Shown here: positions 18,592 to 28,064 of the stretch, piece after piece | Layout: each line of letters opens with the position of its first letter | Position numbering within the stretch: the stretch's first letter is position 1 | NCBI RefSeq assembly: GCF_003860585.1 | Contig: NZ_CP034159.1 | Location: 682,001 to 746,000 of the forward strand | Source of the DNA: Kaistella carnis | Lineage (GTDB): Bacteria > Bacteroidota > Bacteroidia > Flavobacteriales > Weeksellaceae | Reading direction: 5' to 3' | DNA length: 64,000 nt | Translations under genes and position numbers: made by a program | Notes under the pieces: generated by a model | Databases searched by the model: none | Told to the model about the DNA's origin: nothing | The model's input: only the letters and a program-made list of their open reading frames with translations

Positions 18592-19569
18592 TTAGAACTT
18601 CCTTTCAATCACATAATCGAGCATTAATTCCAGAGAATTTTTAGCTTCGGAATCCGGGAATTCGGCAAGGATATTTTTTGCTTTTTGCTGATATTCTGTC
18701 ATTTTATCAACTGCGTAATCAAGTCCTCCGGAAGTTTTTACAAATGCGATCAGCTCTTTGACTCTCTTCTGATCGTTGTTGTAGCGTTTTATGGTGGTGA
18801 AATAATATTTACGGTCTTTCTCATTTGCAATTTTCAAAGCGTGAATTAAAGGCAACGTCATCTTTTGTTCCTTAATATCAATTCCGACCGGTTTACCAAT
18901 GATGGTGGTCGTTAGATAATCGAATAAATCATCTTTAATCTGGAAAGCCATTCCCGTGTACGTTCCAAATTCCATCATTTTTTTAGCTAATGAAATATCG
19001 CCACTCGTTGAAAGGACGCCAATTTCACTGCATGCAGCGATTAAAGTCGCCGTCTTTTGGCGGATAATCTCGTAATATACGTCTTCGGTGATATCCAGTT
19101 TTCGCGCCTTCTCTAATTGTAGCAATTCACCTTCTGCCATCTCGCGAATGGTTCTGGAAATTACGGACAATAAATCATAATCTTGATGATCGGTGGACAG
19201 CAAAACTGCTTTTGAAAGAAGATAATCCCCAACAAGAACCGCAATTTTATTTTTCCATAACGCATTGATTGAGAAGAAGTTTCGTCGTTTAAAACTTTCA
19301 TCAACTACATCATCATGAACCAAAGTGGCCGTATGGATCAACTCAATCATCGAAGCACCGCGAAAGGTTTTTTCATTAACATCACCAACCAGTTTTGCAC
19401 AAAGAAATACAAACATCGGACGCATTTGTTTTCCTTTTGTCGTCACAATGAATCGGGTTACCTTATCTAAAAGTGCAACATTGCTCTGCATAGATTCGTA
19501 AAACTTCTGTTCAAAAAGTTTCATCTCTGCATTGATGGGTTTTTTAATTTCTTCTACGATATTTGCCAC
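18592..19569 (-). CDS. ispB: Polyprenyl diphosphate synthase (trans-isoprenyl, long chain)
   Basis: It extends isoprenyl diphosphate chains, probably to make the menaquinone side chain. The first Asp-rich motif is HDDVVDESFKRR and the second is KDDLFDY, so both Mg sites are intact, and the family residues GKQMRP are near the N-terminus. I placed the start at GTG 19569 (325 aa): a -7 box at 19607-19614 lies inside the longer frame that begins at ATG 19629, so the upstream ATG would not be transcribed from it. The extra 20 residues are hydrophobic and unlike the family. The symbol is by homology; the chain length is unknown. Confidence 0.88.
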   Translation of the reverse strand: MANIVEEIKKPINAEMKLFEQKFYESMQSNVALLDKVTRFIVTTKGKQMRPMFVFLCAKLVGDVNEKTFRGASMIELIHTATLVHDDVVDESFKRRNFFSINALWKNKIAVLVGDYLLSKAVLLSTDHQDYDLLSVISRTIREMAEGELLQLEKARKLDITEDVYYEIIRQKTATLIAACSEIGVLSTSGDISLAKKMMEFGTYTGMAFQIKDDLFDYLTTTIIGKPVGIDIKEQKMTLPLIHALKIANEKDRKYYFTTIKRYNNDQKRVKELIAFVKTSGGLDYAVDKMTEYQQKAKNILAEFPDSEAKNSLELMLDYVIERKF

Positions 19570-19606
19570 GAAAGAGTGATAAGAGATTAGAATTGGTATG
19601 TAAGCA

Positions 19607-19614
19607 CAAATATA
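19607..19614 (-). promoter_or_regulatory. -7 box deciding the start of the polyprenyl synthase gene
   Basis: TATATTTG on the minus strand, 37 bases upstream of the GTG at 19569. No TTG is visible at the -33 distance. Confidence 0.5.
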
Positions 19615-19661
19615 ATTATAATAATACAATATGTCCGAATTTATGCCCCTTTCGACGTGAT

Positions 19662-20546
19662 TTATTTTAGCTGATCAAACGGGATAAAATATAAAGAAGG
19701 TTTAGCATTAATAATCCCAACGCGAAAGCTTTCCCCTGAAATGTAAATTCCCGTTTTATCTACTGCAATTCCTTCGATCTGACCGATATTTAAAGAACTT
19801 CCGAGATAATATTTTTTCGGTTTTTCAGTAAAGAAAATTCCCGGTTTTGTTTCATTGAAGATCGTGAGATAAACTTCTGCTTTTTTGGTGTAGCCTACGA
19901 GGTATAGTTTTTTATCAAAATAAGCGGCGTCGGTCACCACATAGCCCGTTTGGTACGTTTCGATTTTTTGTGCCGCCTGATTTTCGTATACGTTTGGATC
20001 TATGGTGTAATGTGTTGTTCCTTTTGAAATCCATTCTTTCGTAAAGACGTGAATTTTTCCCTCAAGATAAATCATGGCTTCTGCATCGAAATTGTTGTTT
20101 AGATTTTTTGAGGTAAAATCTTTCTGCTCCGGATAATAAAAAGGAATACTCTGAGATCCTGTAAAAGCGGAGTTTCTTCTTAGAGAATCAAAAGGAATTT
20201 TATAAATCAAAAGATCTTTTCTGGAGCCGACATTATTTCCGAAATCTCCAATGTACAAAGCTGTAGAATCTGAGGTGATGGCTTCCCAGTCTTTATTATT
20301 TAAATTGGTTCTAAAGACATTTTTTATCTTTCCCGTTTCCTTGTTGATGGCAAAAATATCGGCTGTATTTCCACTGTCATTAATAGTAAAAAGACGATCT
20401 TGGAAAAAATCTAATCCTGAATTTTCGTTAATTGAATCACTTAAGACTGCAATTTTATATCGGTTCAGTTTGAGCCAGTCATAATCCTGTTGCGCAGAAA
20501 AACTGAGGGAAATAAAGATTGAAAATAAGAGATAAAGGTTTCTCAT
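19662..20546 (-). CDS. Exported beta-propeller-like protein of unknown function
   Basis: A 294-aa protein with a clear signal peptide ending SFSAQQ. The rest holds repeated short strands with NDSGNTADIFAIN, IGDFGNN, IEGIAVDKTGIYISGES and a FDAEAMIYL segment, which resemble SdiA-regulated or esterase-like propeller proteins that read as NHL-type repeats. No catalytic residues are evident. It probably acts in the periplasm. It ends 33 bases before the polyprenyl synthase's longer frame. I do not recognise a specific function. Confidence 0.75.
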   Translation of the reverse strand: MRNLYLLFSIFISLSFSAQQDYDWLKLNRYKIAVLSDSINENSGLDFFQDRLFTINDSGNTADIFAINKETGKIKNVFRTNLNNKDWEAITSDSTALYIGDFGNNVGSRKDLLIYKIPFDSLRRNSAFTGSQSIPFYYPEQKDFTSKNLNNNFDAEAMIYLEGKIHVFTKEWISKGTTHYTIDPNVYENQAAQKIETYQTGYVVTDAAYFDKKLYLVGYTKKAEVYLTIFNETKPGIFFTEKPKKYYLGSSLNIGQIEGIAVDKTGIYISGESFRVGIINAKPSLYFIPFDQLK

Positions 20547-20592
20547 TACCTATTTTAATTTTTTAATGAATCTTTTATACTATATCAAAATC

Positions 20593-20671
20593 GCAGCCCG
20601 ACTTGAGTGGAGCTCTTTTTGTGCAGCGCAGCGGAACAAAAAAGCGGGAACGGAAGGCGGAAATGTCTGCC
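20593..20671 (+). repeat. Dispersed hairpin repeat, copy B
   Basis: It starts GCAGCCCGAC, has GGAGCTC in the left half and GCGGGAACGGAAGGCGG in the right half, and ends TCTGCC. The inner stem pairs 20615-20622 (CTTTTTGT) with 20636-20644 (ACAAAAAAG, one bulged A). It lies between the beta-propeller gene and yoaK. Confidence 0.8.
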
Positions 20672-20759
20672 ATAAAAAACAAAATAAACCTCAAAAATAT
20701 TTTGCATTGCGAAATTACTGCCCCAAGCCATCATATTTCTCATGACATTCGGTTGTGTT

Positions 20760-21461
20760 TTAAGAGTAAATATTTAATTTTAAGAAAATCGTATAACAAC
20801 CTCCGAGCAAAATAATACTTCCTAAAATTAAGGTTTTGATGCCGAAATGCTCATATAAAACACCACCCGAAACGCCACCACAGAAAAACATAATGATGAT
20901 GGTGAGACGTAATCTGATCGAATTAAGCAGCCTTCTTCTGCGTTTTTTTTCTCTGTAGAAAAACAGCTGGGAAAACTCGATTCCCATATCGGTAAAAAGT
21001 CCGGTCAAATGGGTCGTACGGACAATCGATTTTGAAATACTTGTGACGAGGGAGTTTTGCATTCCCATGGCAAAAAGCAGACTGTATGCAATAATATCGG
21101 GATCTTCTAGCATTAAATAATTCCCTGTAAATGCGATAACTGCTAAGATTGAGGCTTCTAAAATGATAGGAAAAACATAGATCTGATTTTCCCGAATTCT
21201 GGAGTATATTTCCACGATAAAATTGGCGAAGAAAGCCCCGAAAAAAAAGTAAAATACAAATAGTGCCACGTGAACTGCATCTTCGAAATTGAGTTTAAAA
21301 ACTTCATCTACGAAAAAAGCAAAATGTCCCGTGACATTGGTTGTTAATTTCTGAACCGAAAAGAAGCCGACTACATTTACCAAACCTGCAACAAAGGAAA
21401 GCAGGGATGCAATTCCAAGGTTATGTCGCGGTGTTCTGGTCTTCCCGATATGTGAAAACAT
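20760..21461 (-). CDS. YoaK family membrane protein (DUF1275)
   Basis: A 233-aa protein with about six membrane segments. The opening segment FVAGLVNVVGFFSVQ and TNVTGH match the YoaK/DUF1275 family; TTHLTG, later in the protein, is the second typical motif. The function of the family is unknown, though it looks like a small transporter. Its ATG overlaps the rlmN stop by one base (TAATG), so it is probably translated by coupling to rlmN. Confidence 0.88.
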   Translation of the reverse strand: MFSHIGKTRTPRHNLGIASLLSFVAGLVNVVGFFSVQKLTTNVTGHFAFFVDEVFKLNFEDAVHVALFVFYFFFGAFFANFIVEIYSRIRENQIYVFPIILEASILAVIAFTGNYLMLEDPDIIAYSLLFAMGMQNSLVTSISKSIVRTTHLTGLFTDMGIEFSQLFFYREKKRRRRLLNSIRLRLTIIIMFFCGGVSGGVLYEHFGIKTLILGSIILLGGCYTIFLKLNIYS

Positions 21462-22495
21462 TACTCACTGCTTTTATTGGCAAGTTGTCCACATGCGGCA
21501 TCAATGTCTCCTCCACGGCTGCGGCGAATAAGCACGGTAATTCCGGCTTTTTCTAACTGGCGAACGTAATTGTCTTCTGCCGCTTTGTTACATTGGTCGT
21601 ACTTTCCGTCTCCTATTGGATTGTACTGAATTAAATTAACTTTACTTGGGATTTGCTTGCAATATCTGATCAGCGCCTTGATATCTTCATCCTCATCATT
21701 TATTCCTTTCCAAACGCAATATTCAAAGGTTATGATGTTTCCTGTTTTTTCATACCAATATTTTAGGGAATCCATAATATCGGTTAAAGGAAATTTATCA
21801 GAAAAAGGCATAATTTCATTCCTCTTTTTCTCGATCGCCGAATGTAAAGAAAGAGCTAAATTCACGCGGATCTCTTCATCGGCCAACATCTTGATCATTT
21901 TCGGAATTCCGGAAGTTGAAACGGTGATTCGTCTTGGCGACATTCCTAAACCTGAAGGCTCGGTTATTTTTTTGATGGATTCTACAACATTTTTGTAATT
22001 CATCATGGGCTCGCCCATTCCCATAAACACAATGTTTGAAAGTGGCCGGTCGAAATATAATCTGCTTTGTCTGTCAATCAGTGCCACTTGATCTACTATT
22101 TCTGCGACTTCAAGATTTCGCATTCTTTTTAGTCTTGCTGTAGCACAAAACTCACAGTTCAGGGAGCAACCAACTTGGGAAGAAACACACGCTGTAGTTC
22201 TGGTTTCGGTAGGAATTAAAACGGATTCAACTAAAAGTCCGTCATGTAATTTTACGCCGTTTTTAATGGTTCCGTCTGTGGATTTTTGCAGTTGATCTAC
22301 GGAAATAGGATTGATCATGTATTCCTGTGAAATACGGTCGCGCAGATCTTTTGAAAGATTCGTCATCTCCTCAATCGAGTGCAAATTTTTACTCCAAAGC
22401 CAATCATAGACTTGTTTTGCACGAAAAGGTTTCTCGCCCAAAGAGACAAAATATTCCTGTAATTGATCGAGTGATAAAGTTCGGATATCCTTCAT
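21461..22495 (-). CDS. rlmN: Dual-specificity 23S rRNA/tRNA adenine C2-methyltransferase RlmN
   Basis: A radical SAM enzyme that methylates A2503 of 23S rRNA and A37 of some tRNAs. The 344-aa protein has the 4Fe-4S motif C110-x3-C114-x2-C117, the FMGMGEPMMNY segment, the SAM-binding parts, and the C-terminal Cys in DIDAACGQL that forms the methyl-transfer intermediate. It is followed directly by yoaK through a one-base overlap. Confidence 0.96.
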   Translation of the reverse strand: MKDIRTLSLDQLQEYFVSLGEKPFRAKQVYDWLWSKNLHSIEEMTNLSKDLRDRISQEYMINPISVDQLQKSTDGTIKNGVKLHDGLLVESVLIPTETRTTACVSSQVGCSLNCEFCATARLKRMRNLEVAEIVDQVALIDRQSRLYFDRPLSNIVFMGMGEPMMNYKNVVESIKKITEPSGLGMSPRRITVSTSGIPKMIKMLADEEIRVNLALSLHSAIEKKRNEIMPFSDKFPLTDIMDSLKYWYEKTGNIITFEYCVWKGINDEDEDIKALIRYCKQIPSKVNLIQYNPIGDGKYDQCNKAAEDNYVRQLEKAGITVLIRRSRGGDIDAACGQLANKSSE

Positions 22496-22531
22496 AATTT
22501 GAATAAGAGCAAAGTAAAAAGAGCAAAGTGT

Positions 22532-22879
22532 TTACAGCTTTGTGTTATTTACTATCGCTCCGAAAATGTTTTTTAATTCTATACTTTCAGCAAGTAATTG
22601 ATCCAATTCTTGATTTTCTTTTTCATCAAGTGCTTTAATTACTCTCAACCAATAATTGGATTCCCTGGTTTCCCGTAAAGAAATTTTAACTTTATTTTTA
22701 AAATCTGCTTTTGATGATCCTGCTTGAGATTCTTCGTAGTTAGCACCAAGTGAAGTAGAAGATTTCCCCAATTGATATCTGATCAATCTAGATTCGGGGT
22801 CATTGGGCAGCTTTCTTAAAAACTTCAGACAATGAATTCCGAACCAAAAAGTTCTTTCCAGTAAATCATTCTTTTTCAT
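22532..22879 (-). CDS. Four helix bundle protein (23S rRNA intervening-sequence protein family)
   Basis: A 115-aa all-helical protein with the family pattern of an FRKLP-type N-terminal helix, YQLGKSSTSLGANYEESQAG, and a KISLRETRESNYWL helix. The family was first seen inside 23S rRNA intervening sequences but is common as a free gene of unknown role in Bacteroidota, often beside repeats. I took ATG 22879 (MKKNDLLER) rather than 22939 because the longer start adds 20 unconserved residues. Confidence 0.88.
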   Translation of the reverse strand: MKKNDLLERTFWFGIHCLKFLRKLPNDPESRLIRYQLGKSSTSLGANYEESQAGSSKADFKNKVKISLRETRESNYWLRVIKALDEKENQELDQLLAESIELKNIFGAIVNNTKL

Positions 22880-22962
22880 AATAAAAAATTTCGATTTACT
22901 AAAGGTAGCTTTTCTGTTTATATATAAAGTACCAAGCATTTCACTTGGTACTTTTAACTTTT

Positions 22963-22974
22963 TACTTGGCTCTT
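22963..22974. repeat. Short repeat TACTTGGCTCTT
   Basis: A 12-base match to 38497-38508. It lies in the gap between queA and the four helix bundle gene, beside an inverted repeat (ACCAAG with CTTGGT, 22931-22949). Confidence 0.5.
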
Positions 22975-22987
22975 CTTAAACTATTCT

Positions 22988-24037
22988 TTAGATGATCAAC
23001 ATAGCATCACCGTAAGAATAGAATTTGTATTCGTGCTTAATTGCTTCCTCGTAGGCATGCATTAAGAAGTCTTTGCCGGCAAATGCTGCAATCATCATCA
23101 TTAATGTTGATTTTGGCGTATGGAAATTGGTGATCATACAGTTTGCAACACCGAAATCATGAGGCGGGAAAATAAATTTGTTCGTCCAGCCGTGGTAAGG
23201 TCCAATTTTTTTATTGGAAGAAACGGAAGTTTCCAAAGTTCTCATGGTCGTGGTTCCGACCGCGCAAACTCGTCTGCCTTCTTCAACTGCTTTGTTAATG
23301 ATATCTGCATTTTTCTGATCGATGATCGCTTCTTCAGATTCCATTTTGTGTTTGGATAAATCCTCTACTTCAATTGGATTGAAAGTTCCCAAACCTACGT
23401 GAAGCGTAACTTCAGCAAAGTCAATTCCTTTGATTTCAAGTCTTTTCATCAAATGTCTGGAAAAGTGTAAACCAGCCGTTGGAGCTGCAACAGCACCTTC
23501 ATGTTTTGCATAAATCGTTTGGTAACGTTCTGCATCTTCTGGTTCTACGTCTCTTTTGATATATTTCGGAAGTGGTGTTTCTCCCAATTCTTTCAATTTG
23601 GTACGGAACTCTTCGTAAGAACCGTCATATAAGAACCTCAATGTTCTCCCTCTTGAGGTCGTATTATCGATTACTTCAGCAACCAAACCTTCATCTTCGG
23701 TGAAAAATAATTTATTTCCAATTCTGATTTTACGTGCCGGGTCGACAAGTACGTCCCATACGCGGGTTTCTTTGTCTAATTCTCTTAAAAGGAAAACCTC
23801 GATTTTAGCACCGGTTTTTTCTTTATTTCCGTAGAGTCTGGCAGGAAAAACTTTAGTATTGTTGAAGATGAAAAGATCTTTCTCATCAAAATAATCTACA
23901 ACATCTTTGAAATGTTTATGTTCAATGGTCTGCGTCTTACGGTTCAGAACCATCATCTTCGCATCATCTCTGTGTTCCGCCGGATGTTCCGCTAAAAGTT
24001 CTTCGGGCAGGTGAAAGTTAAAATCAGATGTTTTCAT
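22988..24037 (-). CDS. queA: S-adenosylmethionine:tRNA ribosyltransferase-isomerase
   Basis: It transfers the ribose part of SAM to 7-aminomethyl-7-deazaguanine in tRNA, forming epoxyqueuosine, the penultimate step of queuosine synthesis. At 349 aa it is full length, with the family segments [34 protein letters not shown] and [13 protein letters not shown]. It has its own promoter with both elements (24091-24121). No other queuosine genes are nearby. Confidence 0.96.
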   Translation of the reverse strand: MKTSDFNFHLPEELLAEHPAEHRDDAKMMVLNRKTQTIEHKHFKDVVDYFDEKDLFIFNNTKVFPARLYGNKEKTGAKIEVFLLRELDKETRVWDVLVDPARKIRIGNKLFFTEDEGLVAEVIDNTTSRGRTLRFLYDGSYEEFRTKLKELGETPLPKYIKRDVEPEDAERYQTIYAKHEGAVAAPTAGLHFSRHLMKRLEIKGIDFAEVTLHVGLGTFNPIEVEDLSKHKMESEEAIIDQKNADIINKAVEEGRRVCAVGTTTMRTLETSVSSNKKIGPYHGWTNKFIFPPHDFGVANCMITNFHTPKSTLMMMIAAFAGKDFLMHAYEEAIKHEYKFYSYGDAMLII

Positions 24038-24090
24038 TTTTTTAAATTACGGTTTAAAAATTAAGTCCGAAACCAAAAAATTTCGGAGTG

Positions 24091-24121
24091 CAAATATACG
24101 ACATTGAAAAGCGTTTGTCAA
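24091..24121 (-). promoter_or_regulatory. Promoter of queA
   Basis: On the minus strand TTG (24121-24119) is followed after 20 bases by TATATTTG (24098-24091), the full Bacteroidota sigma-A pattern. The start codon is 53 bases beyond. Confidence 0.65.
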
Positions 24122-24201
24122 GTGATTAGGCATTTAAGAAAAAATATAACACCAAACACATTTTTTGGAACGATAAATGACACCTTTATAAAAAATTAAA
24201 T

Positions 24202-24750
24202 ATGAAAAAATTATCGTTACTCGCCGGATTAGTTTTAATGCTCTTTCTTACCAGTTGTAGAGATATTGTAAACTCCGTTTTAGATGTTCTTCCTTCTTTT
24301 GAAGTTCCTTTTACCACGCAGCTGGAGATTCCTTTTGCAAGCGTCAGTACGACTTCTTATACAAAAACGCCGGATATTCCGATGAACATAGACTTAGATG
24401 CTAAAATTAAAGAGAATGATCCACGATTTTCTATTAATAATTTAAAGTCAGTTCAATTAAGTTCTCTGAGTATTGATTATGTCAGTTCTTCTTTAGGAAA
24501 TAAACTTGATGTCATAAAAAATGCGAGGATTTATTTGAAAGCTCCGAATAAAGAGGAAATTCTAATTGCGACTTCTTACAATAATACCAATCCAGATACC
24601 AAAGTTTTCACTCCTACGGATGCCGATGTTTTGGAATATTTCAGAACGAACCAGAATGATTTGGTCATTGAAATCCAAGGAAGTAGAATTACAGCGGATA
24701 AAATAACAATGAAATTAAATACGGGATTCAAAGTTAAAGTCCAATTATAA
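24202..24750 (+). CDS. Small lipoprotein of unknown function
   Basis: A 182-aa protein with a signal peptide and lipobox ending LTSC at residue 19, so it is probably anchored in the outer or inner membrane. The mature part is rich in Asp, Asn, Ser and Thr and looks all-beta (LSSLSIDYVSSSLG, KVFTPTDADVLEYF). I recognise no domain. It stands alone between the divergent queA and a terminator. Confidence 0.75.
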   Translation: MKKLSLLAGLVLMLFLTSCRDIVNSVLDVLPSFEVPFTTQLEIPFASVSTTSYTKTPDIPMNIDLDAKIKENDPRFSINNLKSVQLSSLSIDYVSSSLGNKLDVIKNARIYLKAPNKEEILIATSYNNTNPDTKVFTPTDADVLEYFRTNQNDLVIEIQGSRITADKITMKLNTGFKVKVQL

Positions 24751-24759
24751 AATTGAAAG

Positions 24760-24784
24760 ACCGAAATAAATTTCGGTTTTTTTT
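24760..24784 (+). terminator. Terminator after the lipoprotein gene
   Basis: A 7-bp stem (24760-24766 with 24771-24777), a TAAA loop and a run of T. Confidence 0.75.
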
Positions 24785-24834
24785 ATTGTTGAGTAATTTG
24801 ATCAGTTATTTTGATCTAAAAATCAAATTCTGCT

Positions 24835-25488
24835 TTACTTATAAACAATTTCCGCAATATTTAAATCAAAATCCTGAGGTTCTACATACACTAATTTCAT
24901 CTTGTGTTCTCCATCTTTAAACTTGATTTCCCCTTCTGTAAGAATTTGATTTGTGCTGAAATTTATCTTTTTTCCTGCATTTACATAGTCCAATAAATTA
25001 CTTAGTCCAAAAGATGAAAGTTGATTTTCGAAATTCTTCATTTTGATTATTCCGGTTGTCGTCGGCTTTTTCTTTAATGAACTGCCATATTCCTTGACTG
25101 AATAAATACTGATCTCGTTCTTACTTTCAATCAGCTCCACATCGAAAAATCTTCTGGCATCCTCCTCTGCAAATTGCTTGACCAAAGAGGTCATTTTTTT
25201 GGAATAGTTGTATTTGAAATGTTCAGTTGTTAAAGGAAATTTAAGTGAACTAAGCGTAAAGAAATGTTGTACACTATTTTTGTAATCGATTAAAACACCC
25301 GTATCGTTCTTTTTTGTGCTCGTCAAACGTAGATCGTAGGAATCGTCGGCTGAATTGATTACGTTTTGTAGGTACATTTTACCATTTGTAGTTTCATGAT
25401 CATATTGAACCGCATAATCGAAATGATATTTTTGCGAAAAACATAAGCTGCAAGAAATGATCAATAATAAAGTAGAAAGTTTTTTCAT
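24835..25488 (-). CDS. Exported protein of unknown function
   Basis: A 217-aa protein with a signal peptide (MKKLSTLLLIISCSLCFSQ). The mature part is mixed strands with VQYDHETTNGKMY, DLRLTSTKK and KMKLVYVEP segments, resembling periplasmic or T9SS-era GLPGLI-like proteins without a clear match. The start is taken at 25488: its ATG overlaps the TGA of the upstream glycosylase gene (ATGA), which suggests translational coupling. The longer frame from 25512 would place the signal peptide eight residues in. Confidence 0.7.
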   Translation of the reverse strand: MKKLSTLLLIISCSLCFSQKYHFDYAVQYDHETTNGKMYLQNVINSADDSYDLRLTSTKKNDTGVLIDYKNSVQHFFTLSSLKFPLTTEHFKYNYSKKMTSLVKQFAEEDARRFFDVELIESKNEISIYSVKEYGSSLKKKPTTTGIIKMKNFENQLSSFGLSNLLDYVNAGKKINFSTNQILTEGEIKFKDGEHKMKLVYVEPQDFDLNIAEIVYK

Positions 25489-25970
25489 AGATGGAATTTT
25501 ATTTTCGTCCAAGCCTCCAGTTTTTTATCATAAGGAACTGCGTGAGCCGGACTGGTCGAAGGTAAAACAAATATAGGAATTAGCGCAACTAAATCCTTGT
25601 TCTTTTGTACATTTTTAAAAGCTTTCTGGCCGTTGCAAAAGATCGCTTTTATATTTGGGTTCTCACTTAAAAATTTCTCAATATCATTGTGTTCTTCGTT
25701 TTTAATTTTGACATCTAAACTTCCCTTTCGTTCACATGAATCAATCACATCCCAAAGTGCAATATGGTTTTTTTGGAGCAGATTAATTCTTTCCGTATAA
25801 TCGCCTGTAAAATCTTCCTGAAAGAGTTCAAATAATATTTTCCAAAACTTATTTTGCGGATGCGCATAATACTGTTGCATTTCCAAAGACTTAATTCCGG
25901 GAACAGAACCTAAGATCAAAATTTTAGAATTTTCAAAAACAAGAGGCGGAAAAGATGAAATTCGATTCAT
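25485..25970 (-). CDS. DNA-deoxyinosine glycosylase (UDG family 6)
   Basis: A 161-aa DNA repair enzyme of the uracil-DNA glycosylase fold. Motif A reads GSVPGIKSLEMQQYYAHPQN, as in the hypoxanthine-specific family 6 enzymes, and motif B is LPSTSPAHA. These remove hypoxanthine formed by adenine deamination. The start is at MNRISSFPP. The overlap with the exported protein's ATG shows that the two share a transcript, although no shared function is evident. Confidence 0.88.
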   Translation of the reverse strand: MNRISSFPPLVFENSKILILGSVPGIKSLEMQQYYAHPQNKFWKILFELFQEDFTGDYTERINLLQKNHIALWDVIDSCERKGSLDVKIKNEEHNDIEKFLSENPNIKAIFCNGQKAFKNVQKNKDLVALIPIFVLPSTSPAHAVPYDKKLEAWTKIKFHL

Positions 25971-25983
25971 TTGATAAAATTAC

Positions 25984-26019
25984 ATTAAAAAAAAGAAGTT
26001 CAGAATAAATCTGAACTTC
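25984..26019 (-). terminator. Terminator of the S9 peptidase gene
   Basis: A 10-bp stem (25995-26004 with 26010-26019) followed on the minus strand by about ten T, eight bases beyond the stop codon. Confidence 0.8.
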
Positions 26020-26026
26020 CATTATA

Positions 26027-28024
26027 TTATAAGGTTTCTTTTAACCATTCAAAAAATTCACGTTGCCATACCAACCCATTTTGTGGTTGAAGCACCCAGT
26101 GATTTTCGTTCGGGAAATAAAGGAATTTTGTTTTTAACCCTTTAAGTTTTGCAGCCTGAAAAGCTTCCTGACCTTGTTCATAAGGAACGCGATAATCAAT
26201 TCCTCCCTGAATAATCATCATGGGTTTGTTCCATTTATTCACATAATTTGAAGGATTAAACTCTGTGTACGATTTCGGTACTGGATTATCATAAGGCGAT
26301 CCACCCAAATCCCAGTTGGCAAACCAAAGTTCTTCCGTAGTTAAATACCAGGATTTCATATCGAAAAGGCCATCGTGTGCGATGAATGTTTTAAAACGGT
26401 TTTCGTGAATTCCGGCTAGCATGAATACACTGTAACCACCATAACTTGCTCCTACGGCGCCCATTCTGTCTCCATCAACATACGGCAGAGTTTTGGCGTA
26501 ATCTGCTGCTGCCAGATAATCTTTCATTGGTTGTCCGCCCCAATCTTTAGAAATTGCTTCATTCCATTCTGTTCCCCAACCCGGCATTCCTCTACGGTTT
26601 GGTGCGACGATGATATAGTCGTTTGCCGCCATTAAAGCAAAATTCCATCGCGTGCTGAAAAATTGCGTCAACGCTGATTGCGGCCCACCCTGACAATACA
26701 ATAAAGTTGGATATTTTTTATTCGCATCAAAATTTGGCGGATAAATAAACCACACACCCATTTCCTTACCGTCGCTGGTTTTGACCATTTTCAGCTCCGT
26801 TTTTGAAGGCGTAATGTTTTCGTAATTCTTCTTGTTAATTTCTGTAACCTGAGTCATGGTTCCTTTTTTCAAATCCACGGCAAATAAACCTGCATTATGG
26901 TTCATATCGGTTCGGGAAACCAAAAGGGAATTCTTATTTTGAGCGTAAATATCATTAATATCAAAATCTCCTTTTGTGATCTGCTGAATTTTAGAAGTCT
27001 TCGGATTCAAAGAAAACAATTGTTTGGTTCCTCTAAAAGCGGTTGAAAAATAAATCATTTTAGAATCGGGTGCCCAGAAAACAGAACCGGCAAGGCTTTC
27101 ATCCCAGTTTTTCGTAAGGTTGGTTACAGTGCCGGATTTCCAGTCCATGATTTTTAAATCATTTTTATCAGCTTCATAGCCCTCTCTTTCCATCGACTGC
27201 CAAGTTAAAAACTTTCCATCCGGTGAAAAAGTGGGTGCTACATCATAACCCTTGTTACTTTCGGTTAAATTTTTCACAGATCCAGTTGATAAATCGTAGG
27301 CGAAAATATCGGTATTGGTGGACTGCGCATATTCCGCACCACTCAAAGCTTTCGTCACGTATAACAGCTGTGAAGAATCAGGACTCCAAATAAAATCTTC
27401 GGCTCCACCGAAAGGTCGCTGCGGAGAATCCCAAGGTTTACCTTCTAATAAATCTTTGGCTTTGTCAGCAGATTCAGAAACGGGAACTACGAAAACGTGA
27501 TTGTATTTTCCTTCATTAAAATAATCCCAGTGGCGGTGATTCAAATCGGTATAAATTTGGGCAGTCGTCTTCGGAGCATCCGAATACTTGTCTTTTCCCA
27601 TCACTTTTTCAATTAGAACCTCTTTGCTGAAGGCTATTTTTTTACCGTCGGGTGAAATGACAATATTGTCTGCTTTACCGATGGTGTAAAATTCCGTCCA
27701 GGTTTTTCCGGCATCTTTAGAAAGAAAAATCTTTTCCCCTTCCTGAGCATAAATTCCATTATGATCCCACTGTATCAAAGATTTTTTTCCTAAATCCAAA
27801 GCAGTTGCCTCGTAGTTTTTGAGATTGAAGAAAAAGCTCTTTTTATTATTTTTCTCCGTTTTCAAATCAGTTTTTCCAATACTGTAAATGAGAGAATTCT
27901 GATCTGGTGAGACTGCAGAAACCCCAATCTTGTTGAGTGTCCAAAGTGTTTCCGGAGTCATTACATTTTGTGCATTCATGAGCAAAGGTGCTGCGAGCGC
28001 AATAAGCGTATTTTTTAGTTTCAT
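26027..28024 (-). CDS. S9 family peptidase (DPP5-like dipeptidyl/acylaminoacyl peptidase)
   Basis: A 665-aa exported serine peptidase with an N-terminal signal peptide (ending LLMNAQ), a WD40-like beta-propeller with repeated SPDGK and SPDS motifs in the first 400 residues, and a C-terminal alpha/beta-hydrolase domain. The catalytic triad is S527 in GASYGGYS, D610 in GGIDYR and H642 in NENHW. The length and layout match the dipeptidyl-peptidase 5 group, which releases dipeptides from peptides in the periplasm. Specificity is inferred from the family. Confidence 0.93.
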   Translation of the reverse strand: MKLKNTLIALAAPLLMNAQNVMTPETLWTLNKIGVSAVSPDQNSLIYSIGKTDLKTEKNNKKSFFFNLKNYEATALDLGKKSLIQWDHNGIYAQEGEKIFLSKDAGKTWTEFYTIGKADNIVISPDGKKIAFSKEVLIEKVMGKDKYSDAPKTTAQIYTDLNHRHWDYFNEGKYNHVFVVPVSESADKAKDLLEGKPWDSPQRPFGGAEDFIWSPDSSQLLYVTKALSGAEYAQSTNTDIFAYDLSTGSVKNLTESNKGYDVAPTFSPDGKFLTWQSMEREGYEADKNDLKIMDWKSGTVTNLTKNWDESLAGSVFWAPDSKMIYFSTAFRGTKQLFSLNPKTSKIQQITKGDFDINDIYAQNKNSLLVSRTDMNHNAGLFAVDLKKGTMTQVTEINKKNYENITPSKTELKMVKTSDGKEMGVWFIYPPNFDANKKYPTLLYCQGGPQSALTQFFSTRWNFALMAANDYIIVAPNRRGMPGWGTEWNEAISKDWGGQPMKDYLAAADYAKTLPYVDGDRMGAVGASYGGYSVFMLAGIHENRFKTFIAHDGLFDMKSWYLTTEELWFANWDLGGSPYDNPVPKSYTEFNPSNYVNKWNKPMMIIQGGIDYRVPYEQGQEAFQAAKLKGLKTKFLYFPNENHWVLQPQNGLVWQREFFEWLKETL

Positions 28025-28044
28025 TAAAATTAAATTTTGAATTA

Positions 28045-28052
28045 CAAATATA
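28045..28052 (-). promoter_or_regulatory. -7 box before the S9 peptidase gene
   Basis: TATATTTG on the minus strand, 20 bases upstream of the ATG at 28024. Confidence 0.45.
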
Positions 28053-28064
28053 GAAAATCGAAAA

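Noticed and set aside
22532..22879. rRNA intervening sequence, hinting at a nearby rRNA operon
   Set aside because: The gene is free-standing; no rRNA sequence is found around it.
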